The notes under the pieces: model-generated | The model's input: the letters and a program-made list of their open reading frames with translations, nothing else | Databases searched by the model: none | Told to the model about the DNA's origin: nothing | Shown: positions 35,497 to 45,860 of the stretch, one piece after another | How positions within the stretch are numbered: position 1 is the first letter of the stretch | How the letters are laid out: each line of letters begins with the position of its first letter | Source: Nitrosomonas marina | Lineage (GTDB): Bacteria; Pseudomonadota; Gammaproteobacteria; Burkholderiales; Nitrosomonadaceae | Assembly (NCBI RefSeq): GCF_900110145.1 | Contig: NZ_FOCP01000015.1 | Coordinates: 1 to 64,000 of the forward strand | Length of the DNA stretch: 64,000 bases | Reading direction: 5' to 3' | Program-made: the position numbers and the translations under genes

Positions 35497-35862
35497 ATGC
35501 TGCTAGCTGATATTGTCCTGTTGTTCCATCTGCTATATGTGCTGTTTGTGGTCGGCAGCCTTCCTGTCATCTGGATAGGTGCATATTTAAAGAAAACATT
35601 TGTCAGGAATCCCTGGTTCCGCTATCTGCACCTGGCTGCAATTTTGTTTGTCGTCGCTGAATCCCTGCTTGGAGTAGTCTGCCCCCTTACTGTATTAGAA
35701 AACCTGTTGCGACAGGTCGAAACAGAAGACAGTTTTATCCAGTTCTGGGTGCATAAAATTCTATTTTACCGTTTTCCGGAATATGTATTCACCATCATCT
35801 ACGTTGTATTTGCCTGTGTCGTGGCGTTGACATTTAAGCTGGTGCCACCAAAACATAACTAG
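35497..35862 (+). CDS. DUF2784 membrane protein
   Basis: 121 residues with four hydrophobic segments. The LLADIVLLFHLLYVLFVVGSLPVIW start, the conserved PWFRYLHLAAI and the ESLLGVVCPLTVLEN region are typical of DUF2784. Function not known. It begins 11 bp after the TlpA stop at ATG 35497, so probably lies in the same operon. Convergent with ttcA. Confidence 0.8.
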   Translation: MLLADIVLLFHLLYVLFVVGSLPVIWIGAYLKKTFVRNPWFRYLHLAAILFVVAESLLGVVCPLTVLENLLRQVETEDSFIQFWVHKILFYRFPEYVFTIIYVVFACVVALTFKLVPPKHN

Positions 35863-35883
35863 AAGCACTGGCCAATCAGCCAA

Positions 35884-36780
35884 TCAGCTGGAATTACCTG
35901 TTTTTTCAACCAGCGAGAGCATCATTTCTTCAATTGGCTGGTCGAATGTTTCCTCGTCAAATGCCATATCGCCATTTGCATAAGGGGAACCCTGTGTTTT
36001 CAATCCCTTGAAATCAAATTTTGCCGTATCAGCAAGGTGCGAAAGCTGTACGTTTTGCAACGATCTGAACATGGTTTCAAGTCTGCCGGGAAAACGCCTG
36101 TCCCATTGCTGCAACATCTCTTTGATAACCTGTCGCTGAAGATTTGGTTGGGATCCGCATAAATTACATGGAATAATCGGGAAAGCAGCACTTTCAGCAT
36201 AGGTTGCAATATCTTTTTCCCTGCAATAAGCTAGCGGGCGTATCACAATATGCCGGCCGTCATCACTGACCAGTTTGGGTGGCATTGCTTTAAGTTTCCC
36301 GCCATAAAACATGTTTAGAAAAAGTGTTTCCAGAATGTCGTCACGATGGTGGCCCAAAGCTATTTTTGTTGCGCCAAGCTCGCTGGCAACGCGGTACAAA
36401 ACACCCCGACGTAAACGTGAACACAAGCTACAGGTCGTTTTTCCCTCCGGCACAACACGCTTGACGATGCTATACGTATCCTGTTCGACTATGCGAAATG
36501 GAATGCCAAGCTCGCCAAGATATTCCGGCAAGACTTTTTCAGGAAAACCAGGCTGCTTCTGATCAAGATTGACAGCAATCAATTCAAATCCCATTGGTGC
36601 ATGCGCCTGAAGATTCAGTAATATGTCAAGCAGTGCATAGCTGTCTTTACCACCGGATAAACAGACCATGACGCGGTCTCCGGCTTCGATCATATTGAAA
36701 TCTGCGATCGCAGTACCGACCAATCGTCTCAGGCGTTTATGCAGTTTATTAGTTTGATAACGTTTTTTCTGGGTTAACAT
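35884..36780 (-). CDS. ttcA: tRNA 2-thiocytidine synthetase
   Basis: 298 residues. The PP-loop ATP-binding motif is [10 protein letters not shown] (about 41-50), and two CxxC motifs, CSLC (about 118) and CNLC (about 204), bind the iron-sulfur cluster. It thiolates cytidine 32 of certain tRNAs in an ATP-dependent reaction. Convergent with DUF2784, divergent from the copper gene cluster. Residues after 270 form a short acidic tail. Confidence 0.9.
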   Translation of the reverse strand: MLTQKKRYQTNKLHKRLRRLVGTAIADFNMIEAGDRVMVCLSGGKDSYALLDILLNLQAHAPMGFELIAVNLDQKQPGFPEKVLPEYLGELGIPFRIVEQDTYSIVKRVVPEGKTTCSLCSRLRRGVLYRVASELGATKIALGHHRDDILETLFLNMFYGGKLKAMPPKLVSDDGRHIVIRPLAYCREKDIATYAESAAFPIIPCNLCGSQPNLQRQVIKEMLQQWDRRFPGRLETMFRSLQNVQLSHLADTAKFDFKGLKTQGSPYANGDMAFDEETFDQPIEEMMLSLVEKTGNSS

Positions 36781-36903
36781 CAGTCACAAAGTTGTTGATC
36801 AACTGTGCAGTTTATTGGACAAAATAATTGGAACAATTTAGCATTGGCGGTTTCTAACTACAATTGGATAACAAGAATCCAACTGCAATTTTACCAGCAC
36901 CTC

Positions 36904-37371
36904 ATGAAGAATAAACATCTGCTGATTATATCACTGGCTGTGTTGTTCCTGTATTCAGCTGGCACGAATGGACAGATGGATTATATTCCTGCGGCGGACA
37001 GTATCGGCAGGCCCGGTATCGCCAGTGATGTAACACGAACCATCAAAGTGACGCTTGTGGAGTACATGTTTCTACCAAATGAAATCTGGGTAGAAAAAGG
37101 CGAAACGGTTCGTTTCGTGATCAAAAACGGCGGAGATAAAAACCATGAAATGCTCATCGGTTTTGATGATGATCTGAGAAAAGCCGCCAAAGCGCGACGC
37201 AAACATATAGACAACTTAAATGAATGGGAAGCTGGACTGGCACAATTAATGCCCGGTGAAAAAAAAGAGTTGGTCTGGTTTTTTGACGAAGCTGGCGCTA
37301 TCGATTTTGCCTGTCCTTTGCCGGGTCATTTCAAGGGTATGCGTGGAACGATTTTTGTGGAGACAAAATGA
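36904..37371 (+). CDS. Exported cupredoxin (type I copper protein)
   Basis: 155 residues from ATG 36904; a longer frame exists from TTG/ATG 36805 but the signal peptide starts at MKNKHLLIISLAVLFL. The cupredoxin fold has copper ligands in KNHEM (His), CPLPGH (Cys, His) and KGM (Met). The product is a periplasmic blue-copper-type electron carrier or copper store. Its stop overlaps the DUF411 start (ATGA), giving translational coupling in a copper gene cluster. Confidence 0.85.
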   Translation: MKNKHLLIISLAVLFLYSAGTNGQMDYIPAADSIGRPGIASDVTRTIKVTLVEYMFLPNEIWVEKGETVRFVIKNGGDKNHEMLIGFDDDLRKAAKARRKHIDNLNEWEAGLAQLMPGEKKELVWFFDEAGAIDFACPLPGHFKGMRGTIFVETK

Positions 37372-37934
37372 AAAAACATTTATGTAATTTAATTACCGGA
37401 TTTTTTATAACATCAGGCATGCTGAGTTTATCCGTGCCGGCACTCGCAACGACAACTATAGAAGTCTATAAAAGCCCAACCTGCGGCTGCTGTTCGAAGT
37501 GGGTAGACCATATGCGTGATCATGGCTTTACCGTAATTACCAAGGATGTTGGTAATAAGGAAATACGCAAAAAAGTCGGCATGTCTGAAACACTCGGTTC
37601 CTGCCACACTGCCCTGGTCAACGGTTATGTGATGGAAGGCCATATCCCGGCGCCTGATATTATCCGTTTTCTAAAGGAGAAACCGGATGCACTGGGACTG
37701 GCGGTACCGGACATGCCGCACGGATCGCCAGGTATGGAAGGACGTCGTGTTGATCCTTATAATGTGTTGAAAGTCAACGCACCCGGAGATACACGCAGAG
37801 ACGCCGAGATTTATCAGCGATATGACCCTTATGCCAACAAAGCAGCCAACAAAGCCGCATCGACTGCTCCGGCCACGCCTGCGTCAAAAAACGATGCTGA
37901 GGGTTTCTCTTCCATTATGCGTCTGAAGAATTAA
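37368..37934 (+). CDS. DUF411 periplasmic copper-binding protein
   Basis: 188 residues: signal peptide (1-28), then DUF411 with YKSPTCGCCSKWVDHM, LGSCHTALVNGYVMEGHIP and a Met/His-rich MPHGSPGM. DUF411 proteins are implicated in copper handling (CopG-like metallochaperones). The C-terminal 50 residues are Ala/Lys-rich and disordered. Overlaps the cupredoxin gene by 4 bp; cytochrome c gene follows after 11 bp. The three genes form one operon. Confidence 0.88.
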   Translation: MKKHLCNLITGFFITSGMLSLSVPALATTTIEVYKSPTCGCCSKWVDHMRDHGFTVITKDVGNKEIRKKVGMSETLGSCHTALVNGYVMEGHIPAPDIIRFLKEKPDALGLAVPDMPHGSPGMEGRRVDPYNVLKVNAPGDTRRDAEIYQRYDPYANKAANKAASTAPATPASKNDAEGFSSIMRLKN

Positions 37935-37945
37935 ACGAACTCATC

Positions 37946-38413
37946 ATGCCAGTCCGCATTTTGCTCATGTTTGTTGGGGGTTTCCTGCTCACAGCCTGTG
38001 ATGATTCCGGGCAGCAGGAAACACGTTCACTCAAGGAAATTCTAAACCTGAGTTCAGAGCGCGTAGTCAGGAGCTTTGATCCCGAGCAGATTAAACGTGG
38101 AGAGCGTGTTTTCCAGGCAAACTGCGAGAACTGTCATGGCAAAAATGCAACAGGCACGGCAGACTGGCGCACACCAACTGCAGATGGCAAATTTCCACCT
38201 CCCCCGTTAGATGGTACCGCACATGCATGGCATCACTCCACGGCCGTATTGAAAAAAACAATCCTGCAAGGTGGACCGCCGGAATTCAGTACGATGCCTG
38301 CTTGGGAAGGCATTCTGACCGAGCAGCAAGTGGATGATGTCATCGTATGGATCAAGTCCTTATGGCCTGATGAGATTTATACGACCTGGTACCATAATTT
38401 CGAGGAAAAGTAA
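37946..38413 (+). CDS. Class I cytochrome c lipoprotein
   Basis: 155 residues. Lipoprotein signal peptide with lipobox LLTAC (Cys18). One heme-binding motif CENCH (about 63-67), with a likely axial Met in STMPAWEG (about 114). Monoheme cytochrome c attached to a membrane. As last gene of the copper operon it may take electrons from, or give them to, the cupredoxin. Confidence 0.88.
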   Translation: MPVRILLMFVGGFLLTACDDSGQQETRSLKEILNLSSERVVRSFDPEQIKRGERVFQANCENCHGKNATGTADWRTPTADGKFPPPPLDGTAHAWHHSTAVLKKTILQGGPPEFSTMPAWEGILTEQQVDDVIVWIKSLWPDEIYTTWYHNFEEK

Positions 38414-38508
38414 CACAAACAAATCATGGGGTATTCTGACAAATCATTTTGCAATTCCTGCCTGATGAATTTCATATACAGGTAACAGGAAACGGGACGG
38501 CGCTGATA

Positions 38509-39900
38509 ATGTTATCGACATCAAAGTCTGAACCATCAATCAGCAAGCCCAAGGCAGTACGCGGTTCCATTTTCTATCTCACGGATGATCCTGGCTCCCA
38601 ATCAGATCCATTTGGCTGTTACGAATACTATGAAGACGGCATCCTCGTACTGCGAGACGATGGTCATATACTGGATGTCGGACCGAGCGCCCAGATAACA
38701 GTTAAACATAGATTGCTTGCAAATGAGATTGCTGACTTCAGCGGCAGGCTGGTAATACCCGGTTTCATCGATACCCATATTCATTATCCTCAGGCTGAAA
38801 TCATAGCGGCTTACGGCGAACAACTGGTGCATTGGCTGGAAAAATACGCATATCCGACCGAATCACGTTTTGCGGACAGATCATATGCGCAGGCAGTCAG
38901 CCGTTTTTTTCTTCATGAATTGCTTCGTAACGGCACCACAACTGCTTTGATATTCGGCTCCGTCCATAGAAGTTCGATAGACGCTTTATTCAGAGAGGCT
39001 GAAAAGCTGAATCTTCGCATTATCGGCGGGAAAGTGATGATGGACAGAAACGCTCCGGAGCATCTACTCGATACAGCAGAAACTACCAACGCAGACAATG
39101 AGGCGCTAATCGCAACATGGCATAACAAAGGCCGTATTCAATATGCTATCACACCTCGTTTTGCGATTACTTCCAGCCCGGCACAACTGATTGTTGCGGC
39201 AAAGTTGTATCATGCACGTGACGATCTGTATCTACATACACATGTTGCTGAAAATTTAAATGAAATAGCTTTGACTCAACAGCTTTACCCCTCTGCAAAA
39301 AGCTATCTGCACGTGTATGATGATTTTGGTCTCGTTGGTTCAAGATCTCTGTTTGCACACGGTATTCATTTAACGGACGATGATTTCGGCTTACTGGCAG
39401 AAAAACAGGCCGCTCTATCCTTTTGCCCGACTTCTAATCTGTTTCTTGGAAGCGGATTGTTCAACTTCAGCAAGGCATGCAAGAAAAATATACTGCTTGG
39501 CATTGGAACAGATATTGGTGCGGGAACCAGTTTTTCCATGTTCCAGACCATGAATGAAGCGTACAAGGTTGTTCAGCTGCAGCGGTCATCTCATCACCAG
39601 ACGCAAACCGACAGCGAGACACACTTGACCCCTTTTAAAGCATTTTATCTAGCCACATTAGGCGCGGCGCGCGCCTTATATCTGGACAATATGCTGGGTT
39701 CTTTCCAGCCTGGCAAGGAAGGTGATTTCATCATTCTGAACCTTGAAGCTACGCCACTGCTAAAATTTCGCATGCTGCATACACAGTCGCTGTCTGAACG
39801 ATTATTTGTTTTGATGATGCTTGCTGATGATCGAGTGGTGGATGCAGTATACATAATGGGGCGCTATTGGTATGGACACAGTGCAGATGCAGCCATATGA
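38509..39900 (+). CDS. guaD: Guanine deaminase
   Basis: 463 residues from ATG 38509; a TTG start at 38449 would add 20. Amidohydrolase fold with metal ligands in GFIDTHIHYPQ, HTHVAEN, AHGIHLT and the Asp in GTDIGAGTSFSM. Typical GuaD features SFCPTSNLFLGSGLF and ALYLDNMLGSFQPGKEGDF are present. It deaminates guanine to xanthine in purine salvage, in the cytoplasm. Apparently a single-gene unit, with no xanthine genes nearby. Confidence 0.88.
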   Translation: MLSTSKSEPSISKPKAVRGSIFYLTDDPGSQSDPFGCYEYYEDGILVLRDDGHILDVGPSAQITVKHRLLANEIADFSGRLVIPGFIDTHIHYPQAEIIAAYGEQLVHWLEKYAYPTESRFADRSYAQAVSRFFLHELLRNGTTTALIFGSVHRSSIDALFREAEKLNLRIIGGKVMMDRNAPEHLLDTAETTNADNEALIATWHNKGRIQYAITPRFAITSSPAQLIVAAKLYHARDDLYLHTHVAENLNEIALTQQLYPSAKSYLHVYDDFGLVGSRSLFAHGIHLTDDDFGLLAEKQAALSFCPTSNLFLGSGLFNFSKACKKNILLGIGTDIGAGTSFSMFQTMNEAYKVVQLQRSSHHQTQTDSETHLTPFKAFYLATLGAARALYLDNMLGSFQPGKEGDFIILNLEATPLLKFRMLHTQSLSERLFVLMMLADDRVVDAVYIMGRYWYGHSADAAI

Positions 39901-40151
39901 TTCAGCTTTAACCCTATACTTCCAGTCTAGACGGTTTATTTGAATACAATCAACCGACCCGTCACTGTAATTTGTTCCTTCGCAAACAAATCGTGATTTT
40001 TCACAGGTTGTTGTGTATTATTAAAAGCTGCACTGTATAGATTGATATATCGATGTTTTTTAGGAAGTGCAAGCCGCTTGCAAAAACCGTGAGGCTCACT
40101 GATAGCTTCTAATTAATAATAACGGCTTCAAACCAGTATAAGGAAAACCCC
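39901..40151. other. Intergenic gap without visible features
   Basis: 250 bp; no gene, tRNA or strong hairpin seen. GCAAGCCGCTTGC (40070-40082) is a small palindrome. The right part must hold the promoter of the gene at 40152. Confidence 0.4.
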
Positions 40152-40589
40152 ATGGGTGCAATCTTTTTCTATATTTTTATTTATTTCATTGGCTATTACG
40201 GATCGGCAATTTTTAATATGTTTTCTGTCCGCCCTTTGGTCACTAACCGATTTATGGCTGCTCTTGTTCCTGTTGTTGCAGTGGCCATCGCACACGCGTA
40301 TATGATTGTGACCAAACCACCGCCAGCATCACAGGATATCACTGTGGAATCTGCGCTGTTTACCTACGTAATCATGCCGGTGGTAATTGTCTCGCTAGGC
40401 GCAGTATATTTTATGTGGAATTCCCGCCGGTCAGAAGAAGAACAAGCCGACACAGACGAGTTAGAAACTGAGGAAATTGATGATACTGTTGCGAAAAGCG
40501 TTGATTCTGAAAGGCCTGTAGAGACCGATACGCCTGAAGTTTCGGACAACGATCAGGAAAATGCCAGCAACAAAGATAAAACGGTATAA
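40152..40589 (+). CDS. Membrane protein with acidic tail, unknown
   Basis: 145 residues. Three hydrophobic segments (about 2-25, 33-52, 70-90) followed by a strongly acidic, disordered tail of about 50 residues (SEEEQADTDELETEEIDDTV...). No family recognised. AAGGAAA upstream of ATG 40152. Followed by a strong bidirectional terminator. Confidence 0.6.
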   Translation: MGAIFFYIFIYFIGYYGSAIFNMFSVRPLVTNRFMAALVPVVAVAIAHAYMIVTKPPPASQDITVESALFTYVIMPVVIVSLGAVYFMWNSRRSEEEQADTDELETEEIDDTVAKSVDSERPVETDTPEVSDNDQENASNKDKTV

Positions 40590-40633
40590 CCAGACGAGAA
40601 TTCATCAAGTCTGTATTCTGAAAAATTGGATTG

Positions 40634-40689
40634 AAATGGCCTTATTCTCCCGCTGATGATGTCGTCCGGCGAGATCGATAAGGCCATTT
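40634..40689. terminator. Bidirectional terminator
   Basis: AAATGGCCTTAT (40634-40645) pairs with ATAAGGCCATTT (40678-40689). The loop includes a second small hairpin (CCGCTGATG...). It separates two convergent genes. Confidence 0.7.
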
Positions 40690-40714
40690 TAATTGCTGAT
40701 TTCCGTGCTGATGA

Positions 40715-41461
40715 TTAATGAATCGTTGCTGATTCTTTTTCAGGTTCGCACTTCAGGTTTGCACAGTAAGTGTCATGGATACCGTCAAGAAAACCCCATA
40801 AAGCATCACATGCTTCACGTGTAGCAGCCAGCACTTCTTCCTGTTTTTCAGGCGTGTCCGCAAAGCGCTCAATGATTTCCCACTCTGCCTGAGAATGATA
40901 AACATCCGCCTGTTGATGTACTGAAAAGAATGCATAATCCTTGGGGTCGGTCATTCCATAAAACTTGGCCAAACCGTCAATCTTGACTGCCGCGATGTCC
41001 GGCACTTGAGACTCAAATGCATGCAATGCTGCCAGTCCCGCATAAAACGGCCGATTCAGACAAATATCTCTGAATGTAGAAACCAGTTTCTCTGTATTTG
41101 GCAGTGCTTTTGCATCCGTCAGGCTTTTGTCGTCAGCACCCAATGCACATGCGAATTTCTTCCACAGCGCCGGATGATTGGTTTCACCGTGCTCTTCATC
41201 AATCAGATTTTGTAAAACTTCCTGACGCACACTGATATCACCAGAGTTCGACTCTGTACTGAAATGCGGCGTGTTAAAGTGAACGGCGCTTAAATAGGTA
41301 GGTTCCGCCAGCACATTATAAAAATACTGCTCAGCATAATGGCGTAATTGTTCTTTTGTCAGTTTACCTTCTGTCCAGGCCACGTAAAAGGGATGTTTCA
41401 GTAGGTGTCTGGCACTGATTGCATCACTGACTTTTTGCTTAAATAGATTATTGGTTGTCAT
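40715..41461 (-). CDS. CADD/PqqC-like protein, probable 4-aminobenzoate synthase
   Basis: 248 residues of the TenA/PqqC-like diiron fold. Metal ligands appear in LIDEEHGETNH (Glu, His) and VHQQADVYHSQAEW (His), with a Tyr in HPFYVAW and Lys in AAVKIDGLAKFYG near positions used for self-sacrificial chemistry in chlamydial CADD. The Nitrosomonas europaea homologue NE1434 has been reported to supply 4-aminobenzoate for folate in place of PabABC. The gene lies next to metE as I recall for that genome. Confidence 0.8.
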   Translation of the reverse strand: MTTNNLFKQKVSDAISARHLLKHPFYVAWTEGKLTKEQLRHYAEQYFYNVLAEPTYLSAVHFNTPHFSTESNSGDISVRQEVLQNLIDEEHGETNHPALWKKFACALGADDKSLTDAKALPNTEKLVSTFRDICLNRPFYAGLAALHAFESQVPDIAAVKIDGLAKFYGMTDPKDYAFFSVHQQADVYHSQAEWEIIERFADTPEKQEEVLAATREACDALWGFLDGIHDTYCANLKCEPEKESATIH

Positions 41462-41578
41462 ATAGGTTTTCCTTTTAGATTTTCCTTTTTCATTAAAGAA
41501 ACTGTGTTACCAGTTATTGTCACAATAAGCTATATTCTAGTTTGCATATCATCGCTAATTAATACCACCAAGTCAAAT

Positions 41579-43876
41579 TTAGCTGACTCTGAAAGTTTTG
41601 AAATGGCTCGCCAGATGCCGGCTCGCGGTAACCATGTTCCGCAGCGCCGGCCTGACTTCATCCCAGCTGCGTGTTTTTAAACCACAATCCGGGTTAACCC
41701 ACAATCGATCAATGGGTATCCGTTGTGCGGCCTTTTTCATCAAGTCAATAATTGATTCCACTGAAGGTATGTTCGGAGAATGAATGTCATAGACACCGGG
41801 CCCGATTTCATTGGGATATAGAAACTGATCAAAAGCAGTTAAGAGTTCCATATCCGATCGGGAATTTTCAATAGTGATCACATCCGCGTCCATTTCGGCG
41901 ATAGCTACAATGATATCGTTGAATTCGGAGTAACACATATGTGTATGAATCTGGGTTGTATCCTGAACACCACCGGCGGCAATGCGAAACGCACGTACAG
42001 CCCAATCCAGATAGGATTTCCATTGTGATTTACGCAGCGGAAGACCTTCTCTGAGAGCAGCCTCATCTATCTGGATAATACCAATCCCTGCTTTCTCAAG
42101 CGCGAGCACTTCATCTCGAACAGCTAAAGCCAGCTGCAGACAGGTTTGTTCTCTGGACTGATCATCACGCACAAATGACCAGTTGAGCATAGTAACCGGT
42201 CCAGTCAGCATACCTTTTACTGGTTTGCTGGTTAGTGACTGCGCATACTGTATCCATTCGGTACTGATTGGATGTGTATGAGCAACATCACCGTAGATAA
42301 CCGGCGGTTTGACACATCGAGACCCGTAAGACTGCACCCATCCGAATTGAGTAAAAGCATAACCGGCCAATTGCTCACCAAAATACTCTACCATATCATT
42401 GCGTTCAGGTTCTCCATGTACAAAGACATCCAGCCCCAGCGCTTCCTGCTCGCGCACACACGTCTCTATTTCCTGTTGCATCAACGCCCGATATTCTTTT
42501 TCTGACAGCCTGGATTGCCGTAAATCGAGTCTGGCCTGACGAATTTTTTGTGTTTGCGGAAATGAACCAATTGTCGTTGTTGGAAAAAAGGGTAGTTTAA
42601 TTTTCCTGCGTTGTTGTATGGCACGTTCTTGATAAGGTGATTTTCTGCCCGCCGTTGTATCATCGATTTCACTGATACGCGCCTGCACTGTTGACAAGTG
42701 CACACGGTCTGACTGCCTGCGGCTTTTTAAAGCAATCGAATTTTCTTCTAAATGGGACGAAACACTGTTTCTGCCATGATTCAAAGCTTTTGCCAGTATG
42801 TCGATTTCGTCCAGTTTTTGTATTGCAAACGCAAGCCAGGAGCGAACTCCAATTTCCAGTTTTTGCTCGCTCTCCAGGTCAACCGGTACGTGCAGCAGCG
42901 AACACGACGGCGCAAGCCATAAGCGATCCTGCAATGCCGAATGTATTGGTTCCAGCCAATCCAGCAATCGATTCAAATCGGCTTTCCAAATATTCCGACC
43001 ATTGATAATCCCCAAAGATAAGGCCTTGTGGTTCGGCAGCCAGTCGATGATTTTTGCCACTTCATCTGCGGCAGTGACCGCATCAATATGTAATCCGTTT
43101 ACAGGCAATTCACACGCCAGTTGCAAATTGTTCTGCAACTCCCCGAAATATGTCGCCAGCATTAATTTAACCGGTATGGACTGTAACTGGTAATAGGCTT
43201 TTCTCAAAGCATGCTGCCAGTCCTGATCAAGTTCCAGAACAAGTACTGGCTCATCAATCTGTACCCATTCACAGCCGATGTGCTCAAGCATTGTTAGTAA
43301 TTCAGCATAAACGCTGACCAGGTTATCAAGCAAACCCAGTTTATTGGTACCGTCTTTCGATTTGCCCAGCCATAGATAAGTCACCGGCCCCAGAATAACA
43401 GGTTTTACCTTGAAGCCTTGTGCGCGCGCTTCGTTAATTTGTTCGATTAATTGCCCGGCTTGCAAGGAAAAAGCTGTGCTTTTGTCAAATTCCGGAACGA
43501 TATAATGATAATTTGTATCGAACCATTTGGTCATTTCACATGCATTAACACTGTATTCACTTGCATTATCCGTAGCCGCTCGACCTCTGGCCGCCCGAAA
43601 ATAATAATCCAGCCTGTCTCCAGGTCGTGAACAAACACGATCGGGTATATTACCAAGCAGGAAACTGGTATCGAGCACATGGTCATACAACGAAAAATCC
43701 CCTACGGGCACCCAGTCCAGTTTTGATTGATTAGTCCAGTGCTGTCTACGCAATCCTACCGCTGATTTAAATAAATCTTTTTCCGAAATGCTTTTCTTCC
43801 AGTAATCTTCTAAAGCAAATTTTAATTCCCGTTTTTTGCCAATACGCGGGAATCCAAGGTTGTGTGTTGTTACCAT
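41579..43876 (-). CDS. metE: Cobalamin-independent methionine synthase
   Basis: 765 residues, typical length. Two homologous barrels: N-terminal ([20 protein letters not shown]) and C-terminal ([20 protein letters not shown]). Zinc ligands are in HTHMCYSEF (His, Cys) and in NPDCGLKTR (Cys), and WVNPDCG is the family end signature. It transfers a methyl group from 5-methyltetrahydropteroyl-tri-glutamate to homocysteine. It is divergent from metR; TTGACT and TAATAT form a probable promoter at 43889-43915 on the minus strand. Confidence 0.93.
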   Translation of the reverse strand: MVTTHNLGFPRIGKKRELKFALEDYWKKSISEKDLFKSAVGLRRQHWTNQSKLDWVPVGDFSLYDHVLDTSFLLGNIPDRVCSRPGDRLDYYFRAARGRAATDNASEYSVNACEMTKWFDTNYHYIVPEFDKSTAFSLQAGQLIEQINEARAQGFKVKPVILGPVTYLWLGKSKDGTNKLGLLDNLVSVYAELLTMLEHIGCEWVQIDEPVLVLELDQDWQHALRKAYYQLQSIPVKLMLATYFGELQNNLQLACELPVNGLHIDAVTAADEVAKIIDWLPNHKALSLGIINGRNIWKADLNRLLDWLEPIHSALQDRLWLAPSCSLLHVPVDLESEQKLEIGVRSWLAFAIQKLDEIDILAKALNHGRNSVSSHLEENSIALKSRRQSDRVHLSTVQARISEIDDTTAGRKSPYQERAIQQRRKIKLPFFPTTTIGSFPQTQKIRQARLDLRQSRLSEKEYRALMQQEIETCVREQEALGLDVFVHGEPERNDMVEYFGEQLAGYAFTQFGWVQSYGSRCVKPPVIYGDVAHTHPISTEWIQYAQSLTSKPVKGMLTGPVTMLNWSFVRDDQSREQTCLQLALAVRDEVLALEKAGIGIIQIDEAALREGLPLRKSQWKSYLDWAVRAFRIAAGGVQDTTQIHTHMCYSEFNDIIVAIAEMDADVITIENSRSDMELLTAFDQFLYPNEIGPGVYDIHSPNIPSVESIIDLMKKAAQRIPIDRLWVNPDCGLKTRSWDEVRPALRNMVTASRHLASHFKTFRVS

Positions 43877-43981
43877 TGTTTCATCACCATATTATTTTTC
43901 AAAAGAATGAGTCAATTGTACAAACAAACAATGATGCATAATAATGATGATTTTTATTATTCTGATTAGGTTTATTTATAA

Positions 43982-44884
43982 ATGATTGAACACAGTCATC
44001 TGAAAATTATCCAGGCCTTGCATACAAACGGTACGTTAACTGAAGCTGCCAACAGGTTGTGCCTGAGCCAGCCAGCGCTTTCTCATCAAATCAATTATCT
44101 GGAAAAAAAACTGGGTATTGCCTTATGGCAGAAAGAAGGCCGTAATCTGCGCCTGACACAGGCTGGAATATTGTTACTGAATGTGGCAAATCAGGTGTTA
44201 CCGGTACTGTCGCAGGCTGAGCAAACGCTCACAGCCTATAGCGAGGGGCGTTGCGGTATTCTACGCATCGGTGTTGAATGCTATCCCTGCTTTGAATGGC
44301 TGAACGCTGTAATCGGGCAATTTATGCGGCAAATGCCAGAGATTGACATTGACATTGTACAAAAATTTCAATTTTCGGGGCTGGAGGGATTGTTAAATCA
44401 CCACATTGATCTATTAATCACCCCCGATTTGATAAAAAAAGAAATGATTCATTACGAAACGTTAGCTGAATATGAACTCATGCTGCTGGTTTCCCCCGAT
44501 AATCCGCTAGCAGGAGAAAAACTGCTGACACCGAAGGCCTTGAGCCGAGAAACCCTCTTAACTTTTCCGGTTTCAATGGATCGACTGGATATTTTAACGC
44601 GCTACTTGACACCTGCTCATCTTGAACCTGCAAAAATAAAACGAATTGAGTCACTCGAAATCATGCTTCAGATGACCGCTTTAAACCGTGGCGTCTGTGT
44701 TTTACCGGATTGGCTGGCTGACATAAAAATGAAACAATTGAAACTGATAAAAAAACCAATCGGAAAGCGCGGTCTCTCTCAACAGCTGTTCCTGGCCATG
44801 AGAACATGCGACAACTCTATACCCTATATCATGAAATTTTTGCAGGTCGGCCGGCAATCGGCCAGTAATGCACTTAAGGATTAA
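43982..44884 (+). CDS. metR: LysR-type regulator MetR
   Basis: 300 residues. N-terminal winged helix-turn-helix (HTNGTLTEAANRLCLSQPALSHQINYLEKKLG) and a LysR effector domain. Its divergent neighbour is metE, the classic metR-metE layout, so it probably activates metE with homocysteine as co-activator. The 105-bp gap between them is AT-rich; I could not pick out a clear TGAA-N5-TTCA site. Confidence 0.88.
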   Translation: MIEHSHLKIIQALHTNGTLTEAANRLCLSQPALSHQINYLEKKLGIALWQKEGRNLRLTQAGILLLNVANQVLPVLSQAEQTLTAYSEGRCGILRIGVECYPCFEWLNAVIGQFMRQMPEIDIDIVQKFQFSGLEGLLNHHIDLLITPDLIKKEMIHYETLAEYELMLLVSPDNPLAGEKLLTPKALSRETLLTFPVSMDRLDILTRYLTPAHLEPAKIKRIESLEIMLQMTALNRGVCVLPDWLADIKMKQLKLIKKPIGKRGLSQQLFLAMRTCDNSIPYIMKFLQVGRQSASNALKD

Positions 44885-44961
44885 TACGTCATTACTTCAA
44901 AACCGGATTACAACCGGGATTTGTATAGTAAACTCACACTCTTTTTTACTGAAAAAACCTT

Positions 44962-45402
44962 ATGGATGAACAATCAAGCTTGCTCGCACTATTTACCAGC
45001 AGCTTTCTGGCCGCAACGTTGTTGCCAGGTGGTTCAGAGGCCGTTCTCGTCGGTGTTCTGGTGGCATACCCCGATCTGCTTTGGAGTGCGATGATTCTGG
45101 CAACCATTGGTAACACGCTGGGTGGTATGAGTTCTTATTTAATTGGTCGTTTACTGCCTGACAAAGAAGCCTTGCTGAAAAAAACCGGTGGCAGCTCACG
45201 CAGTCTGGACTGGGTACATGGCCATGGCGCGCCCATCCTTTTACTATCGTGGACCCCGGTGATCGGTGATGCATTATGCGTTGCTGCCGGTTGGTTGAGA
45301 ATAAACTGGCTGCCGGCCCTGTTATTCATGGCTGCTGGAAAATTTGTCCGTTACTGGATAGTCGCTGCTGCGGCCAATACTGTGGCCGCATCTTTCATTT
45401 AG
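44962..45402 (+). CDS. YqaA-family membrane protein (DedA-like)
   Basis: 146 residues with four to five hydrophobic segments. The SFLAATLLPGGSEAVLVG start, the GNTLGGMSSYLIGR signature and the PVIGDALCVAAGWLR re-entrant-type motif are those of YqaA/SNARE-associated (VTT-domain) proteins related to DedA. Members are thought to take part in lipid scrambling or membrane homeostasis. Apparently a single gene, convergent with grxD. Confidence 0.85.
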   Translation: MDEQSSLLALFTSSFLAATLLPGGSEAVLVGVLVAYPDLLWSAMILATIGNTLGGMSSYLIGRLLPDKEALLKKTGGSSRSLDWVHGHGAPILLLSWTPVIGDALCVAAGWLRINWLPALLFMAAGKFVRYWIVAAAANTVAASFI

Positions 45403-45419
45403 CAAATACAGTTTTTTTA

Positions 45420-45731
45420 TCAGCTATCCTCAAACAATTTCTGCAGTTCGCCATTCTGGTACATTTCTGTAAGAATATCTGACCCACCAATAAACTCGCC
45501 TTTCACATAAAGCTGAGGAATAGTTGGCCAGTCTGAATAATCCTTGATGCCCTGACGTATTTCCTGATCCTGCAGTACATCGACGGTAAAAAGATTCTCC
45601 ACTCCGCAGGCATTGAGAATATTTATAGCATTTGCTGAAAAACCGCACTGCGGCTGTTCGGGCGACCCTTTCATATACAACACTACGGGATTGTTTTTGA
45701 TTTGGTGCTCAATAGTGTCTTCTACGTTCAT
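45420..45731 (-). CDS. grxD: Monothiol glutaredoxin
   Basis: 103 residues. The monothiol active site is CGFS (PEQPQCGFSANAI, about Cys29), with a glutathione-binding WPTIPQLYVKGEFIGGSDI and the C-terminal LQKLFE. Grx4-type glutaredoxins bind and pass on [2Fe-2S] clusters in the cytoplasm. Lies downstream of prmC on the same strand but separated by 129 bp. Confidence 0.93.
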   Translation of the reverse strand: MNVEDTIEHQIKNNPVVLYMKGSPEQPQCGFSANAINILNACGVENLFTVDVLQDQEIRQGIKDYSDWPTIPQLYVKGEFIGGSDILTEMYQNGELQKLFEDS

Positions 45732-45860
45732 CTTTAATATGCTCCTTATTATTTAAAAACTTTACTAATAAAATTATCTGTTACAGTAATTGATTGATAA
45801 TGACAGCTGCTATAGAGCCCGGTCATCACTATATCAGGTCAGCACAAACCGCAAACCGGT

